From: Ruminococcus sp. CAG:254
GTDB taxonomy: Bacteria; Bacillota; Clostridia; Oscillospirales; Ruminococcaceae
DNA: 35,685 nucleotides
Reading direction: 5' to 3'
NCBI GenBank assembly: GCA_000433635.1
Contig: HF997842.1
Span: 1-35,685, forward strand
A model generated the notes under the pieces. It saw only the letters and a program-made list of their open reading frames with translations. It did not search any database and was not told the origin of the DNA. The first letter of the stretch is position 1; the number at the start of each line of letters is the position of its first letter. Position numbers and translations under genes: made by a program. Positions 1-7,171 of this stretch are shown in pieces.

Positions 1-127
1 AGCATTTTTGAAAAATTGCTGGATCAAAAAACTTTTAGTTGCCTGTGGCTCGTTCCTTGCAACCAATACAGAAAAACATTTTTTGATTTCTCCACAAAAA
101 ATGACTGCTTGCCAAAATAAGTTTCTC

Positions 128-156
128 TTGACAGTCTTCGCTGCATATGTTATAAT
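128..156 (+). promoter_or_regulatory. consensus sigma-A promoter of the dockerin esterase
   Basis: TTGACA at 128-133 and TATAAT at 151-156 are separated by exactly 17 bases, a perfect housekeeping promoter. The SD (AAAGGATG, 183-190) and the ATG at 198 follow about 40 bases downstream, so the leader is short. The 127 bases before it, at the left edge of the window, contain no gene I can support. Confidence 0.85.
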
Positions 157-197
157 GCAAGTACAACCAACCGACATATTAGAAAGGATGAAAATTC

Positions 198-1307
198 ATG
201 AAAAATAGAAAAACAGGAAAAGCCATCGCCGCTGCTGCCATGTTGACCATCGCAGCAATGACCATGCCGATGCAGACCGTTTCTGCGGAAGATATTGTTG
301 ACGCTCCTTACAACGTTGTTGTATTGGGTGACAGTATCAGCACCGGTTATGGGCTGGAGGATTCCAGCAAGTCCTATGTTTCCGTTCTGGAACATCATAT
401 GAATCAGAAAGTCACCAATCTTGCAAAGGATGGCACAACTTCTTCGGAACTGCTCCAGTCGTTGCAGGGGGATAGCACCATGCAGAGTGCAGTTGCAGGG
501 GCTGATATCATTGTAGTCACCATCGGTGCAAACGATATTTTGCAGCCGGTTCTGAATAATGATGTGGTGAAAGTAGACGATTATGACAACGTTTATGATC
601 TGGCGAATGCCATCAAGGACAATCAGATTGCGTTCCAGAAGTATTTGAGAGCCACTATGCCGACTGCGGTTGCCAATGCAAATACCAATATTGACAGCAT
701 TATTTTGCAGTTGAAGAGCACAAACGATCATGCAAAGCTGATATTTCAGACGGTTTATGACCCGTTGAGTGTTGATCAGGACGATACAGGATTGTCTACC
801 AACGCACTTTCTATGTTGAGTGCATTTTCGAATGGGCAAATGTATCAGTATTTGAATGGAAGTGCCAACGGTGGAACGTATATTCTAGTTGGTTTGAACC
901 AGAATTTACAGACCCATGCACAGAATGGAGAGATTTATCTGGCAGATGTTTATAGTGCATTCCTGCATCATGCATGGACAAATGTCAATATTGCAAATGC
1001 AGATGTGCACCCGACCGCAACCGGTCACGCAGCAATTGCAAACTTGCTGATTGAAAGCGGCTATTTCCCGAGTGTTGCAAATATTGATGGTGATATTGAT
1101 GGCGATGAAAAGATTGATGTTTCCGATGCAGTTGCTGTTCTGACGGAATATGCACGGATTGCAGCAGGCAATGAAGCACAGTTTAATCCTGCACAGAAAA
1201 AGAGTGCGGATGTCAATGAAGATGGCATGTTGGATGTTTCCGATGCCGTTGGCATTTTGATTTATTATGCAAAGCAGGCTTCCGGACAGACACCGTCTTT
1301 CAGCTAA
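198..1307 (+). CDS. secreted SGNH/GDSL-type esterase with C-terminal dockerin
   Basis: A 369-residue secreted enzyme. Residues 1-30 form a signal peptide (basic start, Ala-rich core, cleavage after VSA). An SGNH hydrolase domain follows (about 37-290), with the block I nucleophile in VVLGDSISTGYG (Ser46), block III as TIGANDIL, and the terminal catalytic motif as ADVHPTATGH (Asp269, His271). Residues 295-365 are a dockerin with two EF-hand-like repeats, both containing DVSDAV followed by an IL- or VL-type helix. The likely role is deacetylation or de-esterification of plant cell-wall polysaccharide within a cellulosome, with the substrate not determinable here. It is a single-gene transcript between a consensus promoter and a hairpin terminator. 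Its dockerin resembles the one at 5581-5860 more than the one on the GH9 enzyme, suggesting a different cohesin partner. Confidence 0.88.
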   Translation: MKNRKTGKAIAAAAMLTIAAMTMPMQTVSAEDIVDAPYNVVVLGDSISTGYGLEDSSKSYVSVLEHHMNQKVTNLAKDGTTSSELLQSLQGDSTMQSAVAGADIIVVTIGANDILQPVLNNDVVKVDDYDNVYDLANAIKDNQIAFQKYLRATMPTAVANANTNIDSIILQLKSTNDHAKLIFQTVYDPLSVDQDDTGLSTNALSMLSAFSNGQMYQYLNGSANGGTYILVGLNQNLQTHAQNGEIYLADVYSAFLHHAWTNVNIANADVHPTATGHAAIANLLIESGYFPSVANIDGDIDGDEKIDVSDAVAVLTEYARIAAGNEAQFNPAQKKSADVNEDGMLDVSDAVGILIYYAKQASGQTPSFS

Positions 1308-1328
1308 GGAATTATCGGAATTAGAACG

Positions 1329-1379
1329 AAAACCGTTCGATTTTGCGGAAAAGTACCGTAGAATCGAGCGGTTTTTTTG
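1329..1379 (+). terminator. rho-independent terminator after the esterase
   Basis: AACCGTTCGATT (from 1331) pairs with AATCGAGCGGTT (to 1372), apart from one mismatch, around a loop of about 18 bases, and a run of T follows directly. It separates the esterase from the protease gene. Confidence 0.8.
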
Positions 1380-1459
1380 TGAAAAAATGTGAAAAACAGA
1401 ATCCATCTGTGTTTAACGATGTTTTCCATCTACTATCATAAATTTATCACATTCCAGCG

Positions 1460-1465
1460 TATAAT
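1460..1465 (+). promoter_or_regulatory. probable -10 element of the HtrA gene
   Basis: TATAAT lies 73 bases before the chosen ATG at 1539. No good -35 sits at 17 bases (only CATAAA), so the promoter may rely on an activator or another sigma factor. Assignment is tentative. Confidence 0.45.
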
Positions 1466-1538
1466 ATTAAACATAGAGCAAAGAACAAGACAGACCGATG
1501 CAGAACAGCAGCGGTTTTCAATAGAAAGGAAGATTCTT

Positions 1539-3125
1539 ATGTATGAACGGGAACAGGACATGATGAAAAACGAATCGAACAACACAGCAGCTTCTGCGTC
1601 GAATCAGCCGGAATCTACTGTAAACAATCAGAATCCTTACAGCACATCTGCTGCAACGGGCAGCACCACACCGAATGGTTATGGTTATACTACTAATAGT
1701 AGTACCAACCCAACCACTGGCTATACTGGAAATACTTCCTCTGATACACAGTCCCAGCAGCAGGGTTATAGCTACGTCAATTATTATTCCAATCCGAACG
1801 CTCCGGTGCAGGCATCCGGCAGCGGCAAACCGCCGAAGAAAAAGAATCACTTCTGGATGAAAGCGGTTGCATTTGTTGCAGCGATGGCAATTGTCTCCGT
1901 TGGTTCGATTGGCATTTACAATGGTGTTCATAATTCCAACAAGCTGGTAGCAGCTGAAAGCAGTACTTCTGCTTCGGATTCCACCGATACCACAGCCAAT
2001 ACCACAGCACAGGATAGCAGCAGTAAAGCACAGAGCACAACCGTAAAGGGTGATGCTGCAAAGAGCTGGATTGAATTGGCATCTGGTACAAATGCAATGT
2101 CCATCAGCGACATCGTTAAGAAAGTAGCACCATCGGTTGTCGGTGTTCAGGCAACTTTCAAGATGCCGAATAACTACAATAGTTATAATTATGGTTTTGG
2201 AATGTTCGGAAATGGCAACAGCGGAAATGGTGATAATTCCGGTTCAATGACCGGTGTCGGAACCGGCATCATCATGCGGGAAGATGGCTACATTGTCACA
2301 AACGCCCATGTTATTTATGATTCGGAATATGGCTGCGGCGAAGCAACTGCCGTAGAAATCCGGATGTCCGATGAAGAAACCACTTATGATGCAAAGGTCG
2401 TTGCATATGATATTGAAACCGACCTTGCTGTTTTAAAGGTAGATCAGACTGGTTTGACTGCTGCGGAATTTGGTGACAGCGACCAGTGTCAGGTTGGCGA
2501 TGCAGTTGTTGCAATCGGTAACCCGTTGGGTCTGGAACTTCAGAACACGGTTACTTGCGGGATTATTTCCGCACTGAACCGGAAAGTTACCATCAACGAC
2601 AAGACCATGACGCTGATTCAAACCGATACCGCTATTAATAATGGTAACTCTGGTGGTCCGTTGATCAATAGTTCTGGTCAGGTTGTCGGCATCAACTCTG
2701 CGAAGATGTCCTCTAGCGTTTCTTCCAGCGGTGCAACCATTGAAGGCATCGGCTTTGCAATCCCGATGACAGAAGCACGGGAAATTGTAGATGATTTGAT
2801 CAATTATGGTTATGTTACCGGCAGACCGCAACTTGGCATCAGCTGTCAGGATGTTTCCGAAGCCGTTTCTCAGGCATATAACTTGCCAATCGGTGCATAT
2901 GTTATCAGTGTAACCGATGGAGGTGCAGCAGCAGAAGCTGGTTTACAGGTCGGCGATGTCATTACTGCCATCAATGATAACAAGATTGAAACCACAGAAG
3001 AGCTGAATAACTATAAGAATGAATATAATGCTGGTGACACGGTCACCCTGACCATTGTCCGCAACGGACAGGAACAAAAAGTTTCTGTTGTTCTTCAGGA
3101 AGTACAGCAGAAAAAACAATCCTGA
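1539..3125 (+). CDS. membrane-anchored HtrA/DegP-type serine protease with PDZ domain
   Basis: The ATG at 1539 is preferred over an in-frame ATG at 1389 because it has the SD AGAAAGGA nine bases upstream and the earlier ATG falls before the likely -10. The product has 528 residues. Residues 1-100 are an Asn/Thr/Ser/Gln-rich cytosolic segment, a single transmembrane helix lies at about 104-127, and a Ser/Thr-rich spacer follows. The trypsin-like domain carries His257 (TNAHVI), Asp295 (TDLAVLKV) and Ser371 (GNSGGPL). A PDZ domain (about 425-520) ends the protein. This is the Gram-positive HtrA layout: protein quality control at the outer face of the membrane. It stands alone between terminators. 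Many secreted cellulosome proteins are encoded nearby, so a role in their folding control is plausible but only inferred. Confidence 0.92.
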   Translation: MYEREQDMMKNESNNTAASASNQPESTVNNQNPYSTSAATGSTTPNGYGYTTNSSTNPTTGYTGNTSSDTQSQQQGYSYVNYYSNPNAPVQASGSGKPPKKKNHFWMKAVAFVAAMAIVSVGSIGIYNGVHNSNKLVAAESSTSASDSTDTTANTTAQDSSSKAQSTTVKGDAAKSWIELASGTNAMSISDIVKKVAPSVVGVQATFKMPNNYNSYNYGFGMFGNGNSGNGDNSGSMTGVGTGIIMREDGYIVTNAHVIYDSEYGCGEATAVEIRMSDEETTYDAKVVAYDIETDLAVLKVDQTGLTAAEFGDSDQCQVGDAVVAIGNPLGLELQNTVTCGIISALNRKVTINDKTMTLIQTDTAINNGNSGGPLINSSGQVVGINSAKMSSSVSSSGATIEGIGFAIPMTEAREIVDDLINYGYVTGRPQLGISCQDVSEAVSQAYNLPIGAYVISVTDGGAAAEAGLQVGDVITAINDNKIETTEELNNYKNEYNAGDTVTLTIVRNGQEQKVSVVLQEVQQKKQS

Positions 3126-3238
3126 TGAAGTATCACGGACAGTGAAATGTTTCCCGTCAATGCTAAAAGTTGGGCATCTGACCGGAAATTTAGAAATGCT
3201 TTCTTCATACATTCTCCTTATTATTTTTCCAACACAGG

Positions 3239-3277
3239 CAGCCTGCAAAGTCTTTTTGCAGGCTGTTTGTGTTTTTT
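3239..3277 (+). terminator. terminator after the HtrA gene
   Basis: An 11-base-pair stem (CAGCCTGCAAA with TTTGCAGGCTG) around a five-base loop is followed by TTTGTGTTTTTT. Confidence 0.85.
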
Positions 3278-3342
3278 GTGAAAAATGACGGAAACAGCCG
3301 TTTCTGAAAACACGACTTTCACAAGGTGCACACAAAACTTCA

Positions 3343-3399
3343 GTTGAAAGCCTGTTGAAAGCTGTTGAAAACGGTGGAAAATTGTGTAAAAGCTACAAA
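3343..3399 (+). repeat. helically phased GTTGAAA-like repeats / A-tracts upstream of the CttA-like gene
   Basis: GTTGAAA starts at 3343, 3354 and 3364, followed by GTGGAAA at 3374, GTGTAAA at 3384 and CTACAAA at 3393. The AAA runs therefore recur every 9-11 bases over six helical turns. The array ends about 50 bases before the -35 of the next promoter. Phased A-tracts are known to bend DNA, and the fuller GTTGAAA core could also be a protein-binding array. Neither role is demonstrated. Confidence 0.6.
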
Positions 3400-3449
3400 T
3401 ACGGGCGGAATTTCCACCTAATAATTTAAAAAAAAATAAAGGCAGAGGC

Positions 3450-3478
3450 TTGACATTCCCGACAGAATGTGTTAGAAT
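3450..3478 (+). promoter_or_regulatory. sigma-A promoter of the cttA/scaE-like unit
   Basis: TTGACA (3450-3455) and TAGAAT (3473-3478) are 17 bases apart. Transcription would start near 3485, leaving an unusually long leader of about 220 bases before the SD and ATG at 3708. Confidence 0.8.
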
Positions 3479-3484
3479 ACTTTA

Positions 3485-3707
3485 TGTAAATCGTTTACGG
3501 CGGTTTATGCACCCATGCCGTAAAGGATCACGTGAGTCCAGGCATTCATGGAACATCCGGTTATTTCAGTTCTGCGAAATCCGGCTACATGGAAACAGAA
3601 ACAGGGCAGTTTAATAGTGAGGGGAAATGAGACTGCACAAATGCAATCACGTCTGTGCGTCAGCTTGGACGGTCACAAAAAATTGAATGAAGAGAGGGAA
3701 ATGTGCA
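3485..3707 (+). promoter_or_regulatory. long structured 5' leader of the CttA-like gene
   Basis: Three hairpins are visible. The first pairs TTTACGGC (3494-3501) with GCCGTAAA (3517-3524). The second pairs CCGG and ATTTC (3557-3567, TT bulge) with GAAAT and CCGG (3576-3584). The third is a weaker GCAGT/ACTGC pairing around 3606-3636. I do not recognise a known riboswitch consensus. It also contains a possible 19-codon leader ORF at 3627-3686. Confidence 0.5.
3627..3686 (+). CDS. possible 19-residue leader peptide ORF
   Basis: ATG at 3627 is preceded by GAGGGG (3619-3624), a good though closely spaced SD, and reads 19 codons (MRLHKCNHVCASAWTVTKN) to TGA at 3684-3686. It lies in the same frame as the downstream gene and stops immediately before an ATG at 3687. 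It has two Cys and two His codons. Its translation is unproven. It may be chance, a leader peptide coupling translation to the main gene, or a regulatory ORF. Confidence 0.25.
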   Translation: MRLHKCNHVCASAWTVTKN

Positions 3708-5912
3708 ATGAAGAAGGTATTCAATAAAGTCATTGCCGTTGCAGCAACTGTACCGCTCGCTCTGACACAGGGCTTCGCTGTATTGTCCAATGCTGCGGAC
3801 GCAACCACCATCAGCGTGGAAAGAGTACTGGAAATTAAACCACAGGAGCTGGAGTCCGATTGGGCAAAGCTCGTAGAAGGTGCACTGATTGATTCAGAAG
3901 GTAAGAGCTTTGAACTGAATGTTGCAGATATCATTGATTCTGCTGACTTTTCGGATAAGAACGCTGCTTATGTTGAAAAAGTACAGAAGTGCATCGTTGG
4001 AAACCCAAGCGTAAGCATTCAGAATAGCGTTGCAGTGATGACCGCACAGGTGGATGCAACCAGCTATGTACAGAGCAACATCATTGATGCCATCAAGAAG
4101 GAATTGACCAAGCAGGGTGCAGCTTCCATCATTGATGACATTGATTTCAGCATGCTGGAAAAGAAGGGCACCTTTACTGCTGCCGTTGATGGCGATAGCA
4201 TCGAAAATACCGCAGCCAATAAGGCAGCTGGTACTGCAAACACCATTCGGGTAAAGGGTGCTGTTTTCGTAGATAGCGAAGGCAACCAGGTTGCAACATA
4301 TGCTGATGCAAAGGCTTATGCTGCAAGCACCGTTCAGAAGTTGAAGGTTGAATTGACCAAGAAGGCTGCTGCTGCTGGTGTAGAAGTTAATCTCGACAGC
4401 TTGCTGGCTACTTATCAGAAGAAGGTAGAAAAGGCATTCTCTTATGCAGATAAGGCAATCACAACATCTGCACATCAAGAATTTGCAACCGCAGATGAAA
4501 CACTGGCTTGGCTGAAGGTACAGAAGGACCAGAGAACCACACGGTTTGACGTTCCGGGCAGTGTTGCAGACCTTGCTAAGTATGGCGATACATTGAATAA
4601 GGCAGTTGCAGAAGTCAATAAGGCATTCCAGAATGTAGGTGTAAATTATACCGTAGATGTAAGCATGGATGATGTCACCAGCCTGCTGAACAGCGGTTCT
4701 GATTTCGTTGCCGATGCAAATGCAGATACCAATGTTTATACTGTAACCTTCAAGGTTCCGGATACCGATGTAGATGCAGATTACTTCAGCACCGTTGAAG
4801 GAATTGAAAAGTATTATGCAGCACATCCGGATCAGGCTGAAACAGATGGCGTAACAGATGCTGATTACAGCCAGCTCGTTTATGATTCTTCTTACAAGCT
4901 GGTAACTGCACAGGGCGATGCAGATAATGATACACTTGCAGGCGTTCCGAGTGGCTACTTCAATGTGGAAAGAATCATCAAGTTCAAGGATAAGGCCACA
5001 ACTACTACCACAACAGATATTAGTGGCACAACCACCACTGACGTATCTGGTACAACAACCACGGACGTAAGCGGCGGCACAACCACCACAGACGTATCTG
5101 GTACAACGACCACAGACGTAAGCGGCGGTACAACTACCACAGACGTATCTGGTACAACGACCACAGACGTAAGCGGCGGCACAACCACCACCGATGTGAG
5201 CGGTGCAACCACCACTACAACAACCGGCACTGGTGACAGCGAAACCACAACGACTACCACCACAACAAACACCGGCACAATCACTCCAGTTGGTACAACC
5301 ACACTGGAAGTGGAAGTAAACCCGACAAACTTCTACTTCTCCGTAGATGAACGGGAACTGAAGCCGTCTGACTTGTTCAGCAAGTTCGATATCGTGGACG
5401 AAGATGGTACACACTTCAATGCTCTGGAATTGGGTGCAGTTACCCTCGACAAGACCACACCGAAGGAAATCTTCGATGCAGAAGGCAAGCCGTACTGCGT
5501 AACAGAAGTAAACGCTTACTTCACTGACCCGACAAAGGCAGATGCTGAACCGGTTGCAGCTCCGGTAAATCCGACTGTATACATTGGCGTTAAGGGCGAT
5601 ACCGACCTGAGCGGTCTGGTAGACGTACCGGATGCAGTTGCAGTTCTGACTTATACTGCAAAGATTGCAGCTGGTCAGGAAGGCGTTGTCTTCAATGAAG
5701 ATGAAAATCTGAATAAGTTTGTATTCTTCCTGGCTGATATCGATACAGAATCGAAGGAAGGCAAGAACGACGGCAACAAGTTGATGGCAACAGAAGATGC
5801 TGTATACATTCTGACTTACACTGCAAAGACTGCAGCAGGTCAGGAACCGACATGGCCGGATGTGATTCCGTCCCTGAAGTCTTTGGAAGGTTCTATCTGG
5901 TACGAAGGCTAA
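3708..5912 (+). CDS. CttA-like secreted X-module-dockerin protein
   Basis: The start at 3708 is chosen over the in-frame ATG at 3687 because GAGAGGG (3691-3697) is well placed for it and the signal peptide then starts cleanly with MKKVFNKVIAVAA. The product has 734 residues. A signal peptide ends near residue 29. Residues 30-425 form an alpha/beta-looking region that I cannot assign to a family and that has very few Trp residues. A TTTTDVSG repeat linker runs over about 427-525. An X module (about 530-620) and a divergent dockerin follow: GDTDLSGLVDVPDAVAVL at about 627-644, and a second repeat with an insertion from about residue 674. The VYIGVKGDTD junction closely resembles the X-dockerin of R. 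flavefaciens CttA/ScaB, and cttA is followed directly by scaE there, as here. The likely role is a surface adhesin or substrate-binding protein held on the ScaE-like cohesin. Cellulose binding by the N-terminal half is inference only. Confidence 0.8.
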   Translation: MKKVFNKVIAVAATVPLALTQGFAVLSNAADATTISVERVLEIKPQELESDWAKLVEGALIDSEGKSFELNVADIIDSADFSDKNAAYVEKVQKCIVGNPSVSIQNSVAVMTAQVDATSYVQSNIIDAIKKELTKQGAASIIDDIDFSMLEKKGTFTAAVDGDSIENTAANKAAGTANTIRVKGAVFVDSEGNQVATYADAKAYAASTVQKLKVELTKKAAAAGVEVNLDSLLATYQKKVEKAFSYADKAITTSAHQEFATADETLAWLKVQKDQRTTRFDVPGSVADLAKYGDTLNKAVAEVNKAFQNVGVNYTVDVSMDDVTSLLNSGSDFVADANADTNVYTVTFKVPDTDVDADYFSTVEGIEKYYAAHPDQAETDGVTDADYSQLVYDSSYKLVTAQGDADNDTLAGVPSGYFNVERIIKFKDKATTTTTTDISGTTTTDVSGTTTTDVSGGTTTTDVSGTTTTDVSGGTTTTDVSGTTTTDVSGGTTTTDVSGATTTTTTGTGDSETTTTTTTTNTGTITPVGTTTLEVEVNPTNFYFSVDERELKPSDLFSKFDIVDEDGTHFNALELGAVTLDKTTPKEIFDAEGKPYCVTEVNAYFTDPTKADAEPVAAPVNPTVYIGVKGDTDLSGLVDVPDAVAVLTYTAKIAAGQEGVVFNEDENLNKFVFFLADIDTESKEGKNDGNKLMATEDAVYILTYTAKTAAGQEPTWPDVIPSLKSLEGSIWYEG
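5019..5212 (+). repeat. 51-base tandem repeat encoding the TTTTDVSG linker
   Basis: Identical GACGTATCTGG landmarks occur at 5040, 5091 and 5142, giving a 51-base period (24 + 27 bases) for about three copies. The protein shows seven TTTTDVSG-type units plus one DISG variant. Such repeats readily change copy number by slippage or recombination, so linker length may vary between strains. Confidence 0.9.
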
Positions 5913-5940
5913 ACATTAAAATTACAGATAAGGTAAAAGT

Positions 5941-5966
5941 GCGGTGTCTGGAACACCGGACACCGC
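5941..5966 (+). promoter_or_regulatory. intercistronic hairpin between the CttA-like and ScaE-like genes
   Basis: GCGGTGTC (5941-5948) pairs perfectly with GACACCGC (5959-5966) around a 10-base loop. The downstream tract is AT-rich (ATAATTTATATTTG) but lacks a real T-run, so it is more likely an RNA-processing or stability element, or a leaky terminator, than a full stop. No promoter is visible between the two genes, which supports co-transcription. Confidence 0.6.
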
Positions 5967-5996
5967 ATAATTTATATTTGAAAGGAAAATAGAAAA

Positions 5997-6926
5997 ATGA
6001 AAAGTACATTTAAGAAGGCACTGGCAGCTGTTTCCGCAGCAGCAGTAGTTGCAACTTCTGCCGCTGTTTTCACTGCTGTTCCAGCACAGGCAGTAAATAC
6101 TCCTTCTATTGGACAGGTTACTGTTACATTGGATGAACTGCAGGCAAACAATTATCTGGTAACTGTTCCGGTTAGCATTTATGGCAACACAGACGGTTGG
6201 GACTCTATCGCATTTGGTCTGCAGTGGAGCACAGATGAACTCACTTATTCTAAGTGCGTATCTGGCGGAAGCATTGCAAACGCTATGTTTACTGATGGTA
6301 TTCAGGTAAGTGGTTCTGGCTTCCAGCTGAATCCGGCTGGTATCGGCGGATGGATTACTTATGCAACCACTCCGACAGGCGATGGTCCGACCTATGTAAC
6401 TGGCGATGATCCTGTTATCAACATTACCTTTAAGGTAACAGAAAATGCACAGCCGGGTGACATCTACTACATCGACGGACTGGAACGGTCTTATGATGGT
6501 GCTTATGTTCCGAAGGTTACTCACGGTAGTGAAGTTGTAACTGGTGCTCCTTCTCAGGGTTATATCCAGATCGAAGGCGTACAGACCACCACAACTGAAG
6601 CTACTACTACCACAACGACTACCACAACAACCACCACTACTACAACGACCACCACAACAACCACTACAACTGCTAAGCCGACTACCACCACCACAACTAC
6701 CACCACAACTGCTAAGCCGACCACAACAACTACTACCACTACTTCTGCTGCAGCAACTACCACCACAAAGGCAGCTACCACCACAAAGGCAGCTCAGCAG
6801 ACCACTAAGAAGAACACTGGTTCTACCAGCTCTCCGAAGACTGGCAGCATGATTCCGGTTGCAGGTGCTGTTGCAGCAATCGCAGTAATCGGCGGTGTTG
6901 CTCTGGTTTCCAAGAAGAGAAAGTAA
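5997..6926 (+). CDS. scaE: ScaE-like cell-wall-anchored single-cohesin scaffoldin
   Basis: A 309-residue protein with SD AAAGGA ten bases before ATG. Residues 1-32 are a signal peptide (cleavage after AQA). Residues 33-197 read as one beta-rich cohesin module (IGQVTVTLDEL start, WDSIAFGLQWSTDELTY core, PVINITFKV near the end). Residues 198-272 are almost pure Thr with a few Ala-Lys-Pro breaks. The C terminus has SPKTG (279-283), a hydrophobic helix and the charged tail KKRK, a sortase sorting signal in which Leu of LPXTG is replaced by Ser. In R. flavefaciens, ScaE is the wall-bound cohesin that receives X-dockerin proteins such as CttA and ScaB. Gene order here agrees with that assignment. 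Lack of other scaffoldins in the window means the rest of the cellulosome is encoded elsewhere. Confidence 0.85.
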   Translation: MKSTFKKALAAVSAAAVVATSAAVFTAVPAQAVNTPSIGQVTVTLDELQANNYLVTVPVSIYGNTDGWDSIAFGLQWSTDELTYSKCVSGGSIANAMFTDGIQVSGSGFQLNPAGIGGWITYATTPTGDGPTYVTGDDPVINITFKVTENAQPGDIYYIDGLERSYDGAYVPKVTHGSEVVTGAPSQGYIQIEGVQTTTTEATTTTTTTTTTTTTTTTTTTTTTTAKPTTTTTTTTTTAKPTTTTTTTTSAAATTTTKAATTTKAAQQTTKKNTGSTSSPKTGSMIPVAGAVAAIAVIGGVALVSKKRK

Positions 6927-7047
6927 GAATCTCTGATTCCGAATCATCTTCCGAAGAAAACAGATAAAATTTAAGGAAGTCATCCATTCAATTACAAGTG
7001 GGATTGGACAAAATCTTTACAAGTAAAGAATTTGGATTGCGGAAACA

Positions 7048-7081
7048 AGAGGGCATACTTCGCAAGAAGTGTGCCCTTTTT
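7048..7081 (+). terminator. terminator after the scaE-like gene
   Basis: AGGGCATACTT pairs with AAGTGTGCCCT (one G-U pair) around a short loop and is followed by TTTTT. It closes the surface-module unit. Confidence 0.9.
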
Positions 7082-7084
7082 GTT

Positions 7085-7113
7085 CACCCCTTTTCTCCTG
7101 CCTGCATAAAATG
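7085..7113 (+). promoter_or_regulatory. candidate sigma-K promoter of dpaAB
   Basis: CACC at 7085-7088 and CATAAAATG at 7105-7113 match the B. subtilis sigma-K pattern (AC, about 17 bases, CATANNNTA) except for the last base. The dpaA-dpaB (spoVF) operon is a sigma-K target in B. subtilis. No convincing sigma-A promoter was found here. A hairpin of 8 base pairs (CCCATTCT/AGAATGGG, 7121-7139) lies in the resulting leader. Confidence 0.45.
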
Positions 7114-7171
7114 AAGTACACCCATTCTTTGAGAATGGGCGAAAATCCGGAACAAAAGGAGGGAATGCAAG

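Noticed and set aside
8..208. 66-codon frame at the left edge
   Set aside because: It spans the consensus promoter and SD of the esterase and has no SD of its own.
3485..3626. Known riboswitch (c-di-GMP, cobalamin, SAM, THF, TPP) before the CttA-like gene
   Set aside because: I compared the conserved cores I know by eye and none fits. A covariance-model search would decide.
5010..5215. CRISPR-like array
   Set aside because: The regular repeats are in frame inside a coding sequence with no unique spacers and encode a Thr/Asp/Val/Ser/Gly linker.
3894..5414. 506-codon open frame on the minus strand inside the CttA-like gene
   Set aside because: It is antisense to a gene with signal peptide, SD and X-dockerin. 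Its product is Cys-rich low complexity caused by reading Thr and Ala codons backwards.
6544..6852. Short plus- and minus-strand frames rich in Leu/Pro or Val over the Thr linker
   Set aside because: Frame-shifted and reverse readings of mixed ACC/ACA/ACT codons.
5922..6983. 353-codon minus-strand frame over the ScaE-like gene
   Set aside because: The product is a Ser/Cys/Gly-rich reverse reading of the Thr linker with no SD or family resemblance.
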